This document shows, piece after piece, positions 6,376 to 6,660 of a DNA stretch of 6,660 nucleotides. Made by a program: the position numbers and the translations under genes. Source of the DNA: Flavobacteriales bacterium (GTDB taxonomy: Bacteria > Bacteroidota > Bacteroidia > Flavobacteriales_D > Crocinitomicaceae); contig RFNX01000376.1 of NCBI GenBank assembly GCA_009926905.1, positions 1-6,660 on the forward strand. Reading direction: 5' to 3'. Under the pieces are notes generated by a model. That model did not search any database, was not told the origin of the DNA, and saw only the letters and a list, made by a program, of their open reading frames with translations. The first letter of the stretch is position 1, and each line of letters begins with the position of its first letter.

Positions 6376-6660
6376 AGTTAAGACCATAGACGTTTTGAAA
6401 AGCAAGCTAAAAGACTTATAAATAAATAAGCATCGCTTAAATTAGAGCTTTTAAAACTCGTTCAAGAACTTAAAGAAAATCCAGAACAAGGTGTAGCAAT
6501 AGGTAAAAGTTGCTTCAAAATTCGAGTTGCAATTGCTTCGAAAGGTAAAGGTAAATCAGGTGGTGCAAGAGTAATTACAAATTTTGTAGTTACGGATTCA
6601 ACAGTTTATCTACTCTCCATCTATGATAAATCTGATAAAGAAAATTTGACAGATAAAGAA
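6365..6660 (+). pseudogene. RelE/HigB2-like toxin, copy 2, inactivated (frameshift plus stop; 3' end outside window)
   Basis: The ATG at 6365 overlaps the antitoxin-2 stop by 11 bases, as in copy 1, and starts MNYKVKT. The homologous frame then continues at 6391 (RFEKQAKRL), which is 26 rather than 27 bases from the ATG, so one base was lost at about 6385-6392. A TAA at 6427-6429 then interrupts the homologous frame where copy 1 has Phe22. In the shifted frame the product stops at 6421 after 18 residues. Beyond the stop the frame stays open to the window edge and keeps CFKIRVAIASKGKGKSGG, ARVIT and TVYLLSIYDKSDKENL. From 6391 to the edge it matches toxin 1 at about 54 of 90 positions without gaps. 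No ATG, GTG or early TTG is present after the stop to restart the domain. Two separate lesions make a sequence error unlikely. Confidence 0.85.

Larger units (their letters stand above)
5557..6660 (+). repeat. Tandem duplication of a toxin-antitoxin unit
   Basis: Two consecutive units each hold an upstream TTTAGAAYTAAA element, a 68-69 residue antitoxin, an 11-base overlap, and a RelE-like toxin frame. The two are diverged (about 60% toxin and 40% antitoxin identity by eye), so this is an old tandem duplication or the side-by-side gain of two related units, not a recent copy. Confidence 0.75.

Noticed and set aside
6430..6660. The open frame after the stop as a separate short toxin gene
   Set aside because: It has no usable start codon near its beginning and simply continues the broken toxin-2 homology.

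Overview
The window looks like chromosome from an AT-rich Bacteroidota species, most likely Flavobacteriales. This is inferred from the low-GC sequence, the lack of clear Shine-Dalgarno sites with A-rich leaders instead, the short single-module Ppx/GppA protein, and the style of toxin-antitoxin genes. No RNA gene, transposase or CRISPR array was seen, and the genus cannot be fixed from this sequence.

Layout: (1) Positions 1-1468, plus strand, hold the C-terminal part of an ABC-2 type transporter permease cut by the left edge. It is followed after one base by a complete exopolyphosphatase/ppGpp-phosphohydrolase (Ppx/GppA) gene. (2) Positions 1469-1543 are a short convergent gap with a perfect 12-bp all-AT inverted repeat that may act as a terminator. 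(3) Positions 5293 down to 1544, minus strand, are a glycerol-use operon in the order glpK-glpD-glpF, with both junctions formed by 4-base ATGA overlaps. GlpF would admit glycerol, GlpK phosphorylate it, and GlpD oxidise glycerol-3-phosphate to dihydroxyacetone phosphate while passing electrons to the quinone pool. The glpD frame is broken by what looks like one missing T after codon 113. (4) Positions 5294-5573 are a gene-free divergent region with AT-rich palindromes. (5) Positions 5574-6660, plus strand, hold two tandem copies of a small antitoxin-like gene plus RelE/HigB2-like toxin gene. The first copy is intact. In the second, the antitoxin frame is intact but the toxin frame has a 1-base deletion and an in-frame stop, and it runs off the right edge.

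The most interesting parts are the tandem toxin-antitoxin duplication with a decayed second toxin (same 11-base gene overlap and a shared upstream element in both copies), an antitoxin type I could not assign to a named DNA-binding family, and the glpD frameshift, which is either a real lesion in glycerol catabolism or a one-base sequence error.
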